Shown here piece by piece: positions 1 to 8,388 of a DNA stretch of 64,000 nt. Each line of letters begins with the position of its first letter. Positions within the stretch are counted from its first letter, which is position 1. The position numbers and the translations under genes are program-made. The stretch is from positions 3,868,001 to 3,932,000 of the forward strand of contig NZ_CAJRAF010000002.1 in assembly GCF_907164905.1 (NCBI RefSeq), read 5' to 3'. This DNA is from Dyadobacter sp. CECT 9275 (GTDB lineage: Bacteria; Bacteroidota; Bacteroidia; Cytophagales; Spirosomataceae). A model generated the notes under the pieces. The model worked only from the letters and a program-made list of their open reading frames with translations, was not told where the DNA came from and did no database searches.

Positions 1-178
1 AGGTATCCCCCAGATTAACCCTGAACAAACCACAGCTCTGGAAATTGTCTGGCTGCCTGTTTCAGAACTTCATTCCCGTTTGTTATACCCCAATTTCGGA
101 AAGCACATCCAGCAGTACCTCTCCAATGCGGTGCTGCCAGGTTATGTGGGTGTAGCGGACCAGCCCTATATCTGCTAA
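1..178 (+). CDS. C-terminal fragment of a NUDIX-like hydrolase (5' end outside the window)
   Basis: An open frame enters from the left edge (first full codon at position 2) and stops with TAA at 176-178, giving 58 residues. The segment reading EIVWLPVSELHSRLLYPNF followed by a short helix resembles the end of NUDIX hydrolases, where a W-x-P-x-x-E-L stretch follows the NUDIX box. The NUDIX box itself would lie outside the window, so the catalytic glutamates cannot be checked. Family membership is inference from the tail only. Confidence 0.45.
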   Translation, partial: GIPQINPEQTTALEIVWLPVSELHSRLLYPNFGKHIQQYLSNAVLPGYVGVADQPYIC

Positions 179-236
179 ATCTTCTTTTTGTCGGTTATAA
201 TTCCCTCTCATATTTCTGAAAAACAGAAACATGCCG

Positions 237-244
237 TACTTTTG
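237..244 (+). promoter_or_regulatory. -7 promoter box for the SNF2 helicase gene
   Basis: TACTTTTG matches the Bacteroidota -7 consensus TAnnTTTG exactly and is followed by C, as is common. It lies 25 bases before the ATG at 269. A T-rich stretch near 213-216 (TTTC) is at the right distance for a weak -33 element. Confidence 0.6.
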
Positions 245-268
245 CATTTTTTAAAGGGAACTGTGTAA

Positions 269-3200
269 ATGGAAAACGAAAAGAAGGAAAAACTATCAAA
301 CTTCCTGATACGGCGAACGGAAAAGGATGTGTTGTCAAGAGGTCGTTCTATTTACAGCAGTGGAGGCCTGAAGGTTGCCAAACTGGAGTATCACGGGACC
401 GGAAGTGCAGAGTTCAAAGTCAAAAGCGACTATTCCATTCAGTATTACCAGATACACATCCGGGATTTTCTTACTCCACAGATCACCACTTCCTGTACCT
501 GCCCTTATAATGCCGGAGGCCTCTGCAAGCACCGGGTAGCCGCAATTTTGTATATTCTTGATAAAATGCCTACCATTAAACAGGTGGTTTATGAGATGCA
601 CAAAACCATCGTGGAGCTGCCTGAGTTAAAGGAATATCTTCTTAAAAACCTTGTTCTGGACGATACCTGGCGAAACCGGGAAAACATAACAGATATTGAA
701 GTGCGCTCTGCCAAAGAAGGCCAGGCTGAGTGTGTGGTGACGGTGAATCAGGTGAATTATACCGTAAACTTCAACCGCCTGAATGGTACAAGGCAGTTGC
801 AGACGGCCTGTTCCTGCGACCAGCGCCTTTGGGTACCTTTGTGCGAACACAAGCTTGCCGCACTTCTGAAACTCAGGAGTGAGCTGGGGGAGCGCGCTTT
901 TGAGGTTATGCGCGACTTTACTGCAGAAAAAGCAGGCTTACTGGCCGAGTTCGGTTATTCCCCGGAAGATGATATCAAGGAGAAATTTGATTTTCGTATA
1001 GACGAGGACGGTGAACTTCAGCTCCTGCGGCTGGACCCTACCATACAAAAAATCGGGCAGTTTCAGGACTGGCAAACCTTGCGCGAAAAAATTCTGCCAG
1101 CACAATCAGTTGCTTTTCAGGTTACCGGCACGGAGGCGGTTCAGGATGAGGACGACCGGGTTACTTTATTTTCGTTCTGGCCAAAGGGCGTTGAGAAATT
1201 AATGGACTTCGGATTTGGGGCATTTTCAGCAAAGTATAGTAACAAAACAGACAAGCTCACCAACATCCGTACCATCGCTGGTGGCTCAGGGCAATATTAT
1301 TCATCGGACGACGTGCCGGTACTTTCCGAGGCGGAGGCACGGCTGGTTCGTATTGCCAAGGGTCTGGAAGACGGCTTGCAAAAGTATATCAGGAAAAGGG
1401 GCTGGTCGTATAATGCCTACCTTAATTTTAATGATGTCACTCAGGACCAGAAACTGGAAGCCCGTACATACGTAGGAAGACAGGTGAATAAAATATTTCA
1501 GGACCTGGGCGATGAAAGAATTTTTATAACCGAAAACGATTTCGTAACCAGCAACAACCAGCTGGAGGCAGTTAAGCTGCATCGGAGTCCTGTTAAACTG
1601 TTTTTCTCTTTAACAGAGGACAAGGAGTTTGTAACACTTAATTCCTACGTTGAGCTAAAGCCGGGATCTCCCATGGACCTTCAGTCTGTAGCGGACTTTG
1701 ATAGTTTTTGGCTTGGGCTTTACAACAAGCAGGTACTTTTCCGGTGGGCAGGTATCAATGACGCCGAGATGGTGCATTTCCTGCGTCAGAATGGATTTAA
1801 AATCCGTGTCAAAAAGGAGTTTGCCGATGATTTCCTCGCCGAATGGGTAATACCTGTTACAGAGCAGTTTGACGTGCTTTTTCAGACACGCCATGCCATT
1901 CAGACCAAGGCGCTGGAATTTGAAAAAGTAAGAATATATCTCAGGGAAGACGAAGCAAATTTACTGATTGTCCCTACTTATATCTACAAAGGCGACGCAG
2001 AAGGAACAGAGATAGAGCTCAGCCATAATCTACGCAAAACGCAGGCAGGTTTTGAAGATGGCAAGATAACGGTACTGGAACGAGATCATCGCCAGGAAAA
2101 CGACTTTTGGGAATGGCTGAAAGCCTTAAACCCAGATTTTCAAAGTCAGACAAGCAATCCGTTTTTTCATATACCTTTTGACCAGGTGATGAAAGAGGGC
2201 TGGCTTTATCGGTTTGTTGAAGCAGTGCAGGAAAAGGGTTATGACCTGCTGGGCTTCAAGGACCTGAAAAAGATGCGGTTCAATCCCAACAGGGGGAAAG
2301 TCCAGGTGAGGGCTTCTTCCGGGATCGACTGGTTTGACATGCTGGTGGAAATCAGTTTTGGTGATCAGCGGGTATCCATTGCTGAGGCAAAAAAGGCCCT
2401 CCTTAAAAAGCAGAACTATGTTCAGCTGAAAGACGGAACACTGGGGGTATTGCCGGAGGAATGGATCAAAAAGCTGGAACCCATGATGAAGTTCGGGCGG
2501 ATCAACGGAGACGAAATTCATCTTTCCAAAATTCATTTTTCTTTGATTGATGAGCTTGTTGCTGAAATAGATGATGAAGATATTGCCAGGGAACTCTGGG
2601 AGAAAAAGCAAAAGCTGTTAAACTTTAAGGAAATTCCCAACGTGCCCCTGCCGCAAAATATCAGTGCGACACTCCGCAATTATCAGGAAGAGGGATATAA
2701 ATGGATAAATTTCCTGGATGAGTTCAGGTGGGGCGGCTGCCTTGCCGATGACATGGGTTTGGGGAAAACACTGCAGATGCTCACTTTTCTTCAGTACCAG
2801 AAAAATATAAAAGGAACAGTAGCCAATCTTGTTGTGGTACCTACCACGCTGATATTCAACTGGCAGGCCGAAGCAGAAAAGTTTACACCCGATCTGAAAC
2901 TTTATGTTCACAGGGGAATGACAAGGCGGAAGGATATCGATTTTTTTGCGGAATATGATATCATCCTCACTACCTATGGTACCATGCGCAGTGATGTGGA
3001 ACTGTTGCGCCGGTTTGAATTCAATTACATTATCCTGGATGAGGCTCAGGCTATTAAGAACCCTGAGTCGCTGACATCAAAAGCTTCCAGGTTGCTGATT
3101 GCCGGAAACCGGCTTACCATGACGGGTACACCGGTTGAAAATAATACCTTCGATCTGTATTCACAGTTTGAATTTCTTAACCCGGGAATGCTGGGTAATG

Positions 3201-4054
3201 CCGATTTTTTCAGGACCGAGTATGCCACACCCATAGATAAATACCAGGATAAGGAAAAAGCAGAGGAGTTGCGCAAGCTGGTGTATCCCTTCATGCTGAA
3301 ACGAACAAAGGAAGAGGTAGCAACGGACCTCCCCGACAAGACCGAAACGGTGCTGTTCTGCGAAATGGGCAAGAAGCAGCGCAAGGTATATGATGCTTTC
3401 AGAGAGAAATACCGGAACGAAATAGCCGAGAAGCTTGCTACCGAAGGACTTAACAAAAGCAGTTTCCTGATTCTGGAAGCATTGCTGAAATTACGTCAGA
3501 TATGTGATTCACCGGCGATTTTGTCCGGCGATGAGGATTATGGAGATGAGTCGGCTAAGCTGGAAGAAATCGTAAGGGAAATAGAAGAGAATGCGTCCAA
3601 CCATAAAATATTGATTTTTAGTCAGTTCCTGGGGATGCTGGACCTGATCCGCCAGCATCTTGAAAAAGTGCATATACCGTATGAGTATCTGGACGGTCAG
3701 ACGGTAGACAGAGCGAGCCGCGTGAATCGTTTTCAGAGCGACCAGACCTGCCGGGTATTTCTGATGAGCCTTAAAGCGGGAGGGGTGGGGTTAAATCTTA
3801 CGGAAGCGGATTATGTCTATCTGGTAGATCCCTGGTGGAACCCTGCCGTGGAGCGCCAGGCCATTGACCGTACGCACAGGATCGGGCAGGAGAAAAAAGT
3901 GTTTGCCTACAAAATGATATGCAAGGATACCATTGAGGAGAAGATACTTTTGCTGCAGCAACGTAAGCAGGATCTGGCAGAGGACCTGGTGGGAGGAGAG
4001 TCCGGATTTATCAAAAAACTGAGCTCAGACGATATCATGGCCTTATTCAGTTAG
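269..4054 (+). CDS. SNF2-family ATP-dependent helicase with two SWIM zinc fingers
   Basis: The 1261-residue protein carries two N-terminal SWIM-type zinc fingers of pattern CxC...CxH (C76, C78, C86, H88 and C181, C183, C192, H194). A long middle region of no recognised fold follows, then a C-terminal SNF2 motor. The motor shows motif I DDMGLGKT (about 827-834), motif II DEAQ (924-927), motif III MTGTPVENN, and the motif V/VI block GGVGLNLTEADYVYLVDPWW ending in DRTHRIGQ. SNF2/Rad54-type ATPases translocate on double-stranded DNA and remodel protein-DNA complexes; SWIM fingers bind DNA or protein. The nearest bacterial relatives are the SWIM-SNF2 proteins of the HepA/RapA-like group. The gene is monocistronic, with its own -7 box and a strong terminator directly after it. 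The precise role is not known from sequence. Confidence 0.9.
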   Translation: MENEKKEKLSNFLIRRTEKDVLSRGRSIYSSGGLKVAKLEYHGTGSAEFKVKSDYSIQYYQIHIRDFLTPQITTSCTCPYNAGGLCKHRVAAILYILDKMPTIKQVVYEMHKTIVELPELKEYLLKNLVLDDTWRNRENITDIEVRSAKEGQAECVVTVNQVNYTVNFNRLNGTRQLQTACSCDQRLWVPLCEHKLAALLKLRSELGERAFEVMRDFTAEKAGLLAEFGYSPEDDIKEKFDFRIDEDGELQLLRLDPTIQKIGQFQDWQTLREKILPAQSVAFQVTGTEAVQDEDDRVTLFSFWPKGVEKLMDFGFGAFSAKYSNKTDKLTNIRTIAGGSGQYYSSDDVPVLSEAEARLVRIAKGLEDGLQKYIRKRGWSYNAYLNFNDVTQDQKLEARTYVGRQVNKIFQDLGDERIFITENDFVTSNNQLEAVKLHRSPVKLFFSLTEDKEFVTLNSYVELKPGSPMDLQSVADFDSFWLGLYNKQVLFRWAGINDAEMVHFLRQNGFKIRVKKEFADDFLAEWVIPVTEQFDVLFQTRHAIQTKALEFEKVRIYLREDEANLLIVPTYIYKGDAEGTEIELSHNLRKTQAGFEDGKITVLERDHRQENDFWEWLKALNPDFQSQTSNPFFHIPFDQVMKEGWLYRFVEAVQEKGYDLLGFKDLKKMRFNPNRGKVQVRASSGIDWFDMLVEISFGDQRVSIAEAKKALLKKQNYVQLKDGTLGVLPEEWIKKLEPMMKFGRINGDEIHLSKIHFSLIDELVAEIDDEDIARELWEKKQKLLNFKEIPNVPLPQNISATLRNYQEEGYKWINFLDEFRWGGCLADDMGLGKTLQMLTFLQYQKNIKGTVANLVVVPTTLIFNWQAEAEKFTPDLKLYVHRGMTRRKDIDFFAEYDIILTTYGTMRSDVELLRRFEFNYIILDEAQAIKNPESLTSKASRLLIAGNRLTMTGTPVENNTFDLYSQFEFLNPGMLGNADFFRTEYATPIDKYQDKEKAEELRKLVYPFMLKRTKEEVATDLPDKTETVLFCEMGKKQRKVYDAFREKYRNEIAEKLATEGLNKSSFLILEALLKLRQICDSPAILSGDEDYGDESAKLEEIVREIEENASNHKILIFSQFLGMLDLIRQHLEKVHIPYEYLDGQTVDRASRVNRFQSDQTCRVFLMSLKAGGVGLNLTEADYVYLVDPWWNPAVERQAIDRTHRIGQEKKVFAYKMICKDTIEEKILLLQQRKQDLAEDLVGGESGFIKKLSSDDIMALFS

Positions 4055-4082
4055 CAGCTGAAATTCCCTTTGCTGATAAAGC

Positions 4083-4116
4083 AATAAACCTGCCGTGTTG
4101 CCGCGGCAGGTTTATT
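4083..4116. terminator. Bidirectional intrinsic terminator after the SNF2 gene
   Basis: A perfect 13-bp inverted repeat, AATAAACCTGCCG and CGGCAGGTTTATT, has an 8-base loop. The ends of the stem are A/T rich, so it can act on both strands. It sits between the convergent SNF2 gene and the small minus-strand gene at 4160-4414. Confidence 0.8.
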
Positions 4117-4159
4117 TATGTTCCAAAACAGAATGAAACCAACGGATTACATCCAGCGA

Positions 4160-4414
4160 TTAATTTTCTTTGACAGCAAGGCCGGAAGTAAAATTAAATA
4201 ATGATTTTTCAGCTTTCACATTGGTGAGAATCGTGGCTGAATCAGCCGTTGAAAAATCCTGCAAGGGGAATCTGCCCGCTATTTCCCGGTCCGACGAAAC
4301 CTGTAATCCAATTTGTCCTTTCTGTTGCTCAATTGCATTCTTCTTAGACTCTTTTTCTATCAGACACAGTCCAAAAAGGACCAGGGCGATGACGAGTATA
4401 GTAAAAGGCTTCAT
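4160..4414 (-). CDS. Small single-pass membrane or exported protein, function unknown
   Basis: The 84-residue product begins MKPFTILVIALVLFGLCLIEK, a short positive N-terminus and one hydrophobic segment, then a polar region without a recognised domain. The cysteine in the hydrophobic segment is not in a good lipobox context (FGLC). I start at 4414 rather than the upstream ATG at 4450. A perfect -7 box on the same strand (4438-4445) lies between the two, so transcripts from it cannot contain the upstream codon. It is convergent with the SNF2 gene and shares its terminator. It has no homologue I can name. Confidence 0.5.
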   Translation of the reverse strand: MKPFTILVIALVLFGLCLIEKESKKNAIEQQKGQIGLQVSSDREIAGRFPLQDFSTADSATILTNVKAEKSLFNFTSGLAVKEN

Positions 4415-4437
4415 AGCTAATTTTTGATTTACAGACG

Positions 4438-4445
4438 CAAACTTA
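4438..4445 (-). promoter_or_regulatory. -7 promoter box for the 4160-4414 gene
   Basis: The minus strand reads TAAGTTTG followed by C, an exact TAnnTTTG match, 23 bases before the ATG at 4414. No clear -33 TTTG is present at the usual distance. Confidence 0.5.
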
Positions 4446-4522
4446 GTCAAATCTTTATCAAAGAGTCATAGCTTGTGCAAAAGGTTGGAACAGATGTAGA
4501 AAAAAGTTGATATAGTGATAGA

Positions 4523-4574
4523 AAATCAGCCGGATTGTCAATTATTTGAAAATTGGATTTTAAATCAGCCGGAT
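4523..4574. repeat. Pair of 13-bp direct repeats
   Basis: AAATCAGCCGGAT occurs at 4523-4535 and again at 4562-4574. Start-to-start distance is 39 bases, close to four helical turns. The pair lies upstream of the promoter of the 4160-4414 gene and downstream of the lipocalin-like gene, so it could be a tandem protein-binding site. This is inference from position only. Confidence 0.35.
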
Positions 4575-4631
4575 CTTTGCCCGGTTCCGAATAAAGATCT
4601 TGCCGCTACCGGCCGTGATAGTTGGGCGGAA

Positions 4632-5054
4632 TTATTTTTTCACAAAAACCAAACGTATGGTAACGTCGTTGTCGGAAAAGGAAATAGTCATATTACTTCC
4701 GCTGATCTCCAGATCAAAAGTTTCTCTGTCAATTGTGATACTGTTTCCGTTCACTTCATAACTGACATCACCAGTGAAAATGCCATCTCCGTCGTCGCAG
4801 CCGGAAGAAGGCCTGAAACTAATGTATCCGTCTTCGTCGAAAATATAAGTGGAAGATTTGGTACAGGAGCTGAGTTCTTCTTCCTGTTCCCGTTCACCAT
4901 CTTCTTTGTAATAAAGACCTTTGAGTTTCCAGTTCCCCACGATCGCTTCTTCGGGGGTGAGATCTTTGTCTTTTTTACAATGAATGAGGCTGAAACTCAT
5001 CAGCAGGATAAGTAGTAAGGAGATGTTTCTGCGGATAGTAATTTGAGGTTTCAT
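4632..5054 (-). CDS. Lipocalin-like lipoprotein
   Basis: The 140-residue product has a basic N-terminus, a hydrophobic segment and a lipobox-like LIHC followed by KKDKD, so it is probably cleaved and lipidated at that cysteine. The mature part starts IVGNWKLKGLYYKEDG and continues as short beta strands (TYIFDEDGYISF, ISYEVNGNSITI-like, MTISFSDNDVTIRLVFVKK). This is the pattern of small lipocalin-like domains common in Bacteroidota periplasmic lipoproteins, which start with a GxW motif. Two cysteines in the mature part (CTKS and SGCDD) could form a disulfide. The ligand is unknown. Confidence 0.7.
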   Translation of the reverse strand: MKPQITIRRNISLLLILLMSFSLIHCKKDKDLTPEEAIVGNWKLKGLYYKEDGEREQEEELSSCTKSSTYIFDEDGYISFRPSSGCDDGDGIFTGDVSYEVNGNSITIDRETFDLEISGSNMTISFSDNDVTIRLVFVKK

Positions 5055-5452
5055 AAATAAAACGGTTGATAATGAATGGTTTAAATAAATTGAATTGTTT
5101 GAAAGAAAATATTGAAAAGTAACTTCTGATGCGGTTTGGAAGCAGGGGATTATACTGTTTTAGGTATACGTTACCAACTTGTGATCGCATGCAGCATTTG
5201 TTTTTTGGAAATGAATGAAGGTTTTATATTGTATTTGTAAACCTTAGTCGGCGAAGGAATTGCGAAGGGAAACAAAATTTATCCGGAATCGAAAACTTTT
5301 TAGAATATCGGCTGGCCAGAGTAGTGGAGGGTATGGCCAGCCGGGTTAGGACCAGCTATGAAAGGCAGGGTTGCTCCCCGTGAGCGGGATGATCAAAAGG
5401 GAAAAATAAGCAGAGAGCTGGAAGTACTTTACAAGTAGTACAGCCAAGGCAG
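5055..5452. other. 398-bp intergenic region with a strongly structured 3' half
   Basis: No gene is supported here. The first 240 bases are A/T rich. From about 5305 the base composition becomes G/C richer and several self-complementary stretches appear. These are a perfect 10-bp inverted repeat CGGCTGGCCA (5309-5318) and TGGCCAGCCG (5334-5343), a CCAGCT/AGCTGG pair further in, and a GTAC-ended repeat near 5425-5445. Neither strand has a T-run after the main hairpin. It could be a small structured RNA, but I cannot assign it to a known family. Confidence 0.35.
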
Positions 5453-6034
5453 CTAAATAAATCTGTGAATACCCAAAGGCGTTATACAATAATCCAGGGG
5501 GATATCAAATGGGTCAGTATCTGAAATGTCGTCGGTAGGCTCAAAGAAGGAAAGGCCAAGCTTTAGGGTATCTGTACGGCATAGCGCAAGGAACCGGTCG
5601 TAATACCCGCCGCCATACCCCACCCGATAGCCGGACCGGTCGAAGGCGAGTAATGGTACCAGAACAACATCAACAATTTCAGCCGAAACTTCTTGTGAGG
5701 TACTGGGAACAGGCTCCGGAATGCCCCATTTGTTTTCTGTAAGCGTAGTATCTGGCAGCAGAATGAAATGATGTAATTGCCGCGTTCCGGGTATAATCCG
5801 GGGAACGACAATCGTTAGAGGATCAACGTGAACGCGCAGCGCAGAGATGATCCGGAAGGTATCGATTTCCTTTTTATGCTGCTGAGGCAAAAAGGTATGA
5901 AGAGTCAGGGATTTCCATGTTTTTAGAAATTCCACGGTGTTCCGGGTGATGAGCGCATTTTTGTCAGCCACCTCACCTTGCGTCATCGTCATTCTTTTTT
6001 CAAGAAATATTGTCCGCAGGGAGGTTTTGTCCAT
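5453..6034 (-). CDS. 5-formyltetrahydrofolate cyclo-ligase
   Basis: The 193-residue protein shows the family's hallmarks: an N-terminal helix with basic residues (RTIFLEKRMTMTQ), the NKWGIPEP motif near the middle, and the C-terminal VLVPLLAFDRSGYRVGYGGG stretch followed by YYDRFL, which forms the nucleotide/folate pocket. It converts 5-formyl-THF to 5,10-methenyl-THF using ATP, in the cytoplasm. I start at the ATG at 6034, one base after the stop of the upstream gene, instead of the ATG at 6070, which would overlap that gene by 35 bases. It is co-oriented and probably co-transcribed with the 6036-6752 lipoprotein gene. Confidence 0.9.
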   Translation of the reverse strand: MDKTSLRTIFLEKRMTMTQGEVADKNALITRNTVEFLKTWKSLTLHTFLPQQHKKEIDTFRIISALRVHVDPLTIVVPRIIPGTRQLHHFILLPDTTLTENKWGIPEPVPSTSQEVSAEIVDVVLVPLLAFDRSGYRVGYGGGYYDRFLALCRTDTLKLGLSFFEPTDDISDTDPFDIPLDYCITPLGIHRFI

Positions 6035-6035
6035 G

Positions 6036-6752
6036 TTATTTTTTCGTCTGATACCAGTTGGCAATATCAAAAATTAACCCAACGCTACCAACACTTTCGT
6101 CCCGGTTAATATTGTTTTTTGACAGCTTAACCGACTGTCCGTATTGCACCTGCACTTTTACAAAACGATATCCACCTCTCAGAATGAGCGTAGGTTCAAG
6201 AAAGGAGTATGCTTTTTGATCAACAATATTAAAATAATTCGAAGCCTGCTCATCCGCATTATACCCGGTAATATCCGGCCTGGCATACTTTACAATGGAT
6301 AACCTGGGGCTGAAAGCAATTTCAAAAAACGGCCCGGCCCAGCCAACCGCCGGCTGCACGAAATATTTGACGGCATCAACGTCAAACACTTTGGTGTTAT
6401 TGGATTCTTTCATTTTAACATGATAAAGCCCGGCGCCGCCGTAGGCTTCATAAATAATGCGATGATCCGTCTGTCCAAAGTAACCAAGTCCGAGTTCTGC
6501 TCCTTTGCCATTGTTTTTGAAATTCTTATCGTCACTGGTAAAAGTATTCAGATACCCATTCACCATCACGCCAAAATGCTGTGTGATCGCCGTGGATACC
6601 TGAACGTTGTTGGTAAGTATGGCGGCTTTGAATTCACCCTTTTCCTGCAGAAGCGGAACGTTAACGGCATTAGGGGCATACACAGTGCGGCAGGATGTCA
6701 GCAGCGTAAATCCTGAAAGGAAAATGCCAAGATACTGGATAGTGGTTTTCAT
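6036..6752 (-). CDS. Outer-membrane-associated lipoprotein, predicted small beta-barrel
   Basis: The 238-residue product starts with a signal peptide ending in the lipobox LLTSC, so it is a predicted lipoprotein. The mature part has many alternating hydrophobic/polar strands typical of small outer-membrane barrels (FKAAILTNNVQVSTAITQHF, HFGVMVNGYLNTF, LILRGGYRFVKVQVQYGQS, GSVGLIFDIANWYQ). I do not recognise a named family. It lies one base upstream of the 5-formyl-THF cyclo-ligase gene. The two are functionally unrelated, so the link is probably only transcriptional. Confidence 0.6.
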   Translation of the reverse strand: MKTTIQYLGIFLSGFTLLTSCRTVYAPNAVNVPLLQEKGEFKAAILTNNVQVSTAITQHFGVMVNGYLNTFTSDDKNFKNNGKGAELGLGYFGQTDHRIIYEAYGGAGLYHVKMKESNNTKVFDVDAVKYFVQPAVGWAGPFFEIAFSPRLSIVKYARPDITGYNADEQASNYFNIVDQKAYSFLEPTLILRGGYRFVKVQVQYGQSVKLSKNNINRDESVGSVGLIFDIANWYQTKK

Positions 6753-6938
6753 GTTGATGTCGGATTAGGATAGTATAACGGAATTTTATCATTCTTGTTT
6801 TTGGATCATTGTATTATTCGTCGAAAAAACTGTGCGAGTCAAAGATTGTGTGAACGAGATTTTGATTTCCCTACAAAGCGACGGGCATCTGAGTCTGAAC
6901 ATTGTCTGGCCTTTTTTCGCCTTTTAAGCTATTGTTTG

Positions 6939-6946
6939 TACTTTCA
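6939..6946 (+). promoter_or_regulatory. Probable -7 box for icd
   Basis: TACTTTCA is a one-mismatch match to TAnnTTTG, 42 bases before the ATG at 6989. It also argues against the in-frame TTG start at 6902, which would be upstream of the transcript start. Confidence 0.4.
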
Positions 6947-6988
6947 CGGTCTGATTTCAAAATCTTTAACTATTGTATAGAAATAAAC

Positions 6989-8200
6989 ATGAGCAAGATT
7001 AAAGTTGCAAACCCGGTTGTAGAACTTGACGGGGACGAAATGACTCGTATCATCTGGAAGTTTATCAAGGAAAAGCTGATTTTACCTTATCTGGATGTGG
7101 ATATTAAATACTACGATCTGGGTGTGGAATACCGCGACGAAACCAACGACCAGGTTACCATTGATGCTGCTAATGCAATAAAAGAATATGGTGTAGGTAT
7201 CAAATGTGCGACCATCACGCCGGATGAGGACCGTGTTAAGGAATTCAACCTGAAACAAATGTGGAAGTCGCCAAATGGTACTATCCGTAACATCCTGGAT
7301 GGTACTGTTTTCCGTGAGCCAATCGTGATGAGCAATGTGCCACGTCTGGTAACCAACTGGAGCGCGCCTATTATTGTAGGACGTCATGCATTTGGTGATC
7401 AGTATAAGGCAACCGATTTTGTTGTTCCCGGAAAAGGAAAACTCACGATCAAATTTGAAGGAGAAGACGGGCAGGTGATTGAGCATGAGGTATATCAATT
7501 CAAAGGAGCAGGTGTGGCCATGGGTATGTACAACATCGATGAGTCGATCCGCGGTTTTGCACGTTCATGTTTCAATGTGGCTTTGGGCAAAGGATGGCCG
7601 TTGTATCTTTCCACAAAGAATACGATCCTTAAAAAATACGATGGCCGTTTCAAAGATATATTCCAGGAAGTATATGACACTGAATATGCAGGAAAGGTAC
7701 ACTACGAGCACCGTCTGATTGACGACATGGTTGCTTCTGCTCTGAAATGGGAAGGTAACTTTGTGTGGGCTTGTAAAAACTACGACGGAGACGTGCAGTC
7801 GGATACTGTTGCACAGGGTTTTGGTTCACTCGGACTGATGACGTCTGTATTGGTTACACCGGATGGCAAAACCATGGAAGCGGAAGCTGCGCACGGAACA
7901 GTAACACGTCACTACCGTGAGCACCAGAAGGGAAAACCAACTTCTACCAATCCGATAGCATCGATCTTTGCATGGACGCGTGGTCTGGAATTCCGCGGAA
8001 AACTGGATGAAAACCAGCCATTAATCGATTTCTGCCAGACATTGGAAAAAGTTTGTATTGAAACCGTTGAAAGCGGCAAAATGACAAAAGACTTGGCAGT
8101 GTGTATCCATGGTAACAAGGTGAACCACGGAGAGCACTATTTGTATACCGAGGAATTCCTCGAAGCCATCAACACCAACTTACAGGCTGCATTGGCTTAA
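6989..8200 (+). CDS. icd: NADP-dependent isocitrate dehydrogenase
   Basis: The 403-residue protein begins [20 protein letters not shown] and continues with blocks typical of the homodimeric eukaryote-like NADP-IDH subfamily: [23 protein letters not shown] [30 protein letters not shown] and [18 protein letters not shown]. It oxidatively decarboxylates isocitrate to 2-oxoglutarate and supplies NADPH in the TCA cycle. The length matches this subfamily (about 400-410). An in-frame TTG at 6902 would add 29 residues but sits before the probable promoter, so the ATG at 6989 is chosen. It is a single-gene unit with a strong terminator. Confidence 0.95.
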   Translation: MSKIKVANPVVELDGDEMTRIIWKFIKEKLILPYLDVDIKYYDLGVEYRDETNDQVTIDAANAIKEYGVGIKCATITPDEDRVKEFNLKQMWKSPNGTIRNILDGTVFREPIVMSNVPRLVTNWSAPIIVGRHAFGDQYKATDFVVPGKGKLTIKFEGEDGQVIEHEVYQFKGAGVAMGMYNIDESIRGFARSCFNVALGKGWPLYLSTKNTILKKYDGRFKDIFQEVYDTEYAGKVHYEHRLIDDMVASALKWEGNFVWACKNYDGDVQSDTVAQGFGSLGLMTSVLVTPDGKTMEAEAAHGTVTRHYREHQKGKPTSTNPIASIFAWTRGLEFRGKLDENQPLIDFCQTLEKVCIETVESGKMTKDLAVCIHGNKVNHGEHYLYTEEFLEAINTNLQAALA

Positions 8201-8227
8201 AGTTTTAAGGTTATATCATGATTTCTG

Positions 8228-8259
8228 CCGGCACTTCTTAATGAGGTGCCGGTTTTTTT
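8228..8259 (+). terminator. Intrinsic terminator after icd
   Basis: A 10-bp stem, CCGGCACTTC and GAGGTGCCGG (one G-T pair), has a TTAAT loop and is followed by seven T residues. It lies 27 bases after the icd stop codon. Confidence 0.9.
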
Positions 8260-8388
8260 ATAACTATATAATAATCAGTACTTGTCTTAGAAAATTGTTA
8301 GATTTAGCTGAAGGCCGATGATCCTGTTCAATTTGCATTAATTTTGAACCATTTAGAAGACCGATTTTTCAATTTTAAGGAACCACAA

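Noticed and set aside
4515..5015. 166-codon open frame on the plus strand
   Set aside because: It is antisense to the lipocalin-like lipoprotein, which has a signal peptide and lipobox; this frame has neither.
6795..6980. 61-codon open frame upstream of icd
   Set aside because: It runs through the probable icd promoter, has no domain and is very basic/cysteine rich, as random frames are.
6902..6988. Upstream TTG start extending icd by 29 residues
   Set aside because: It lies before the probable -7 box, and the extension has no similarity to NADP-IDH, which starts MSKIKV.
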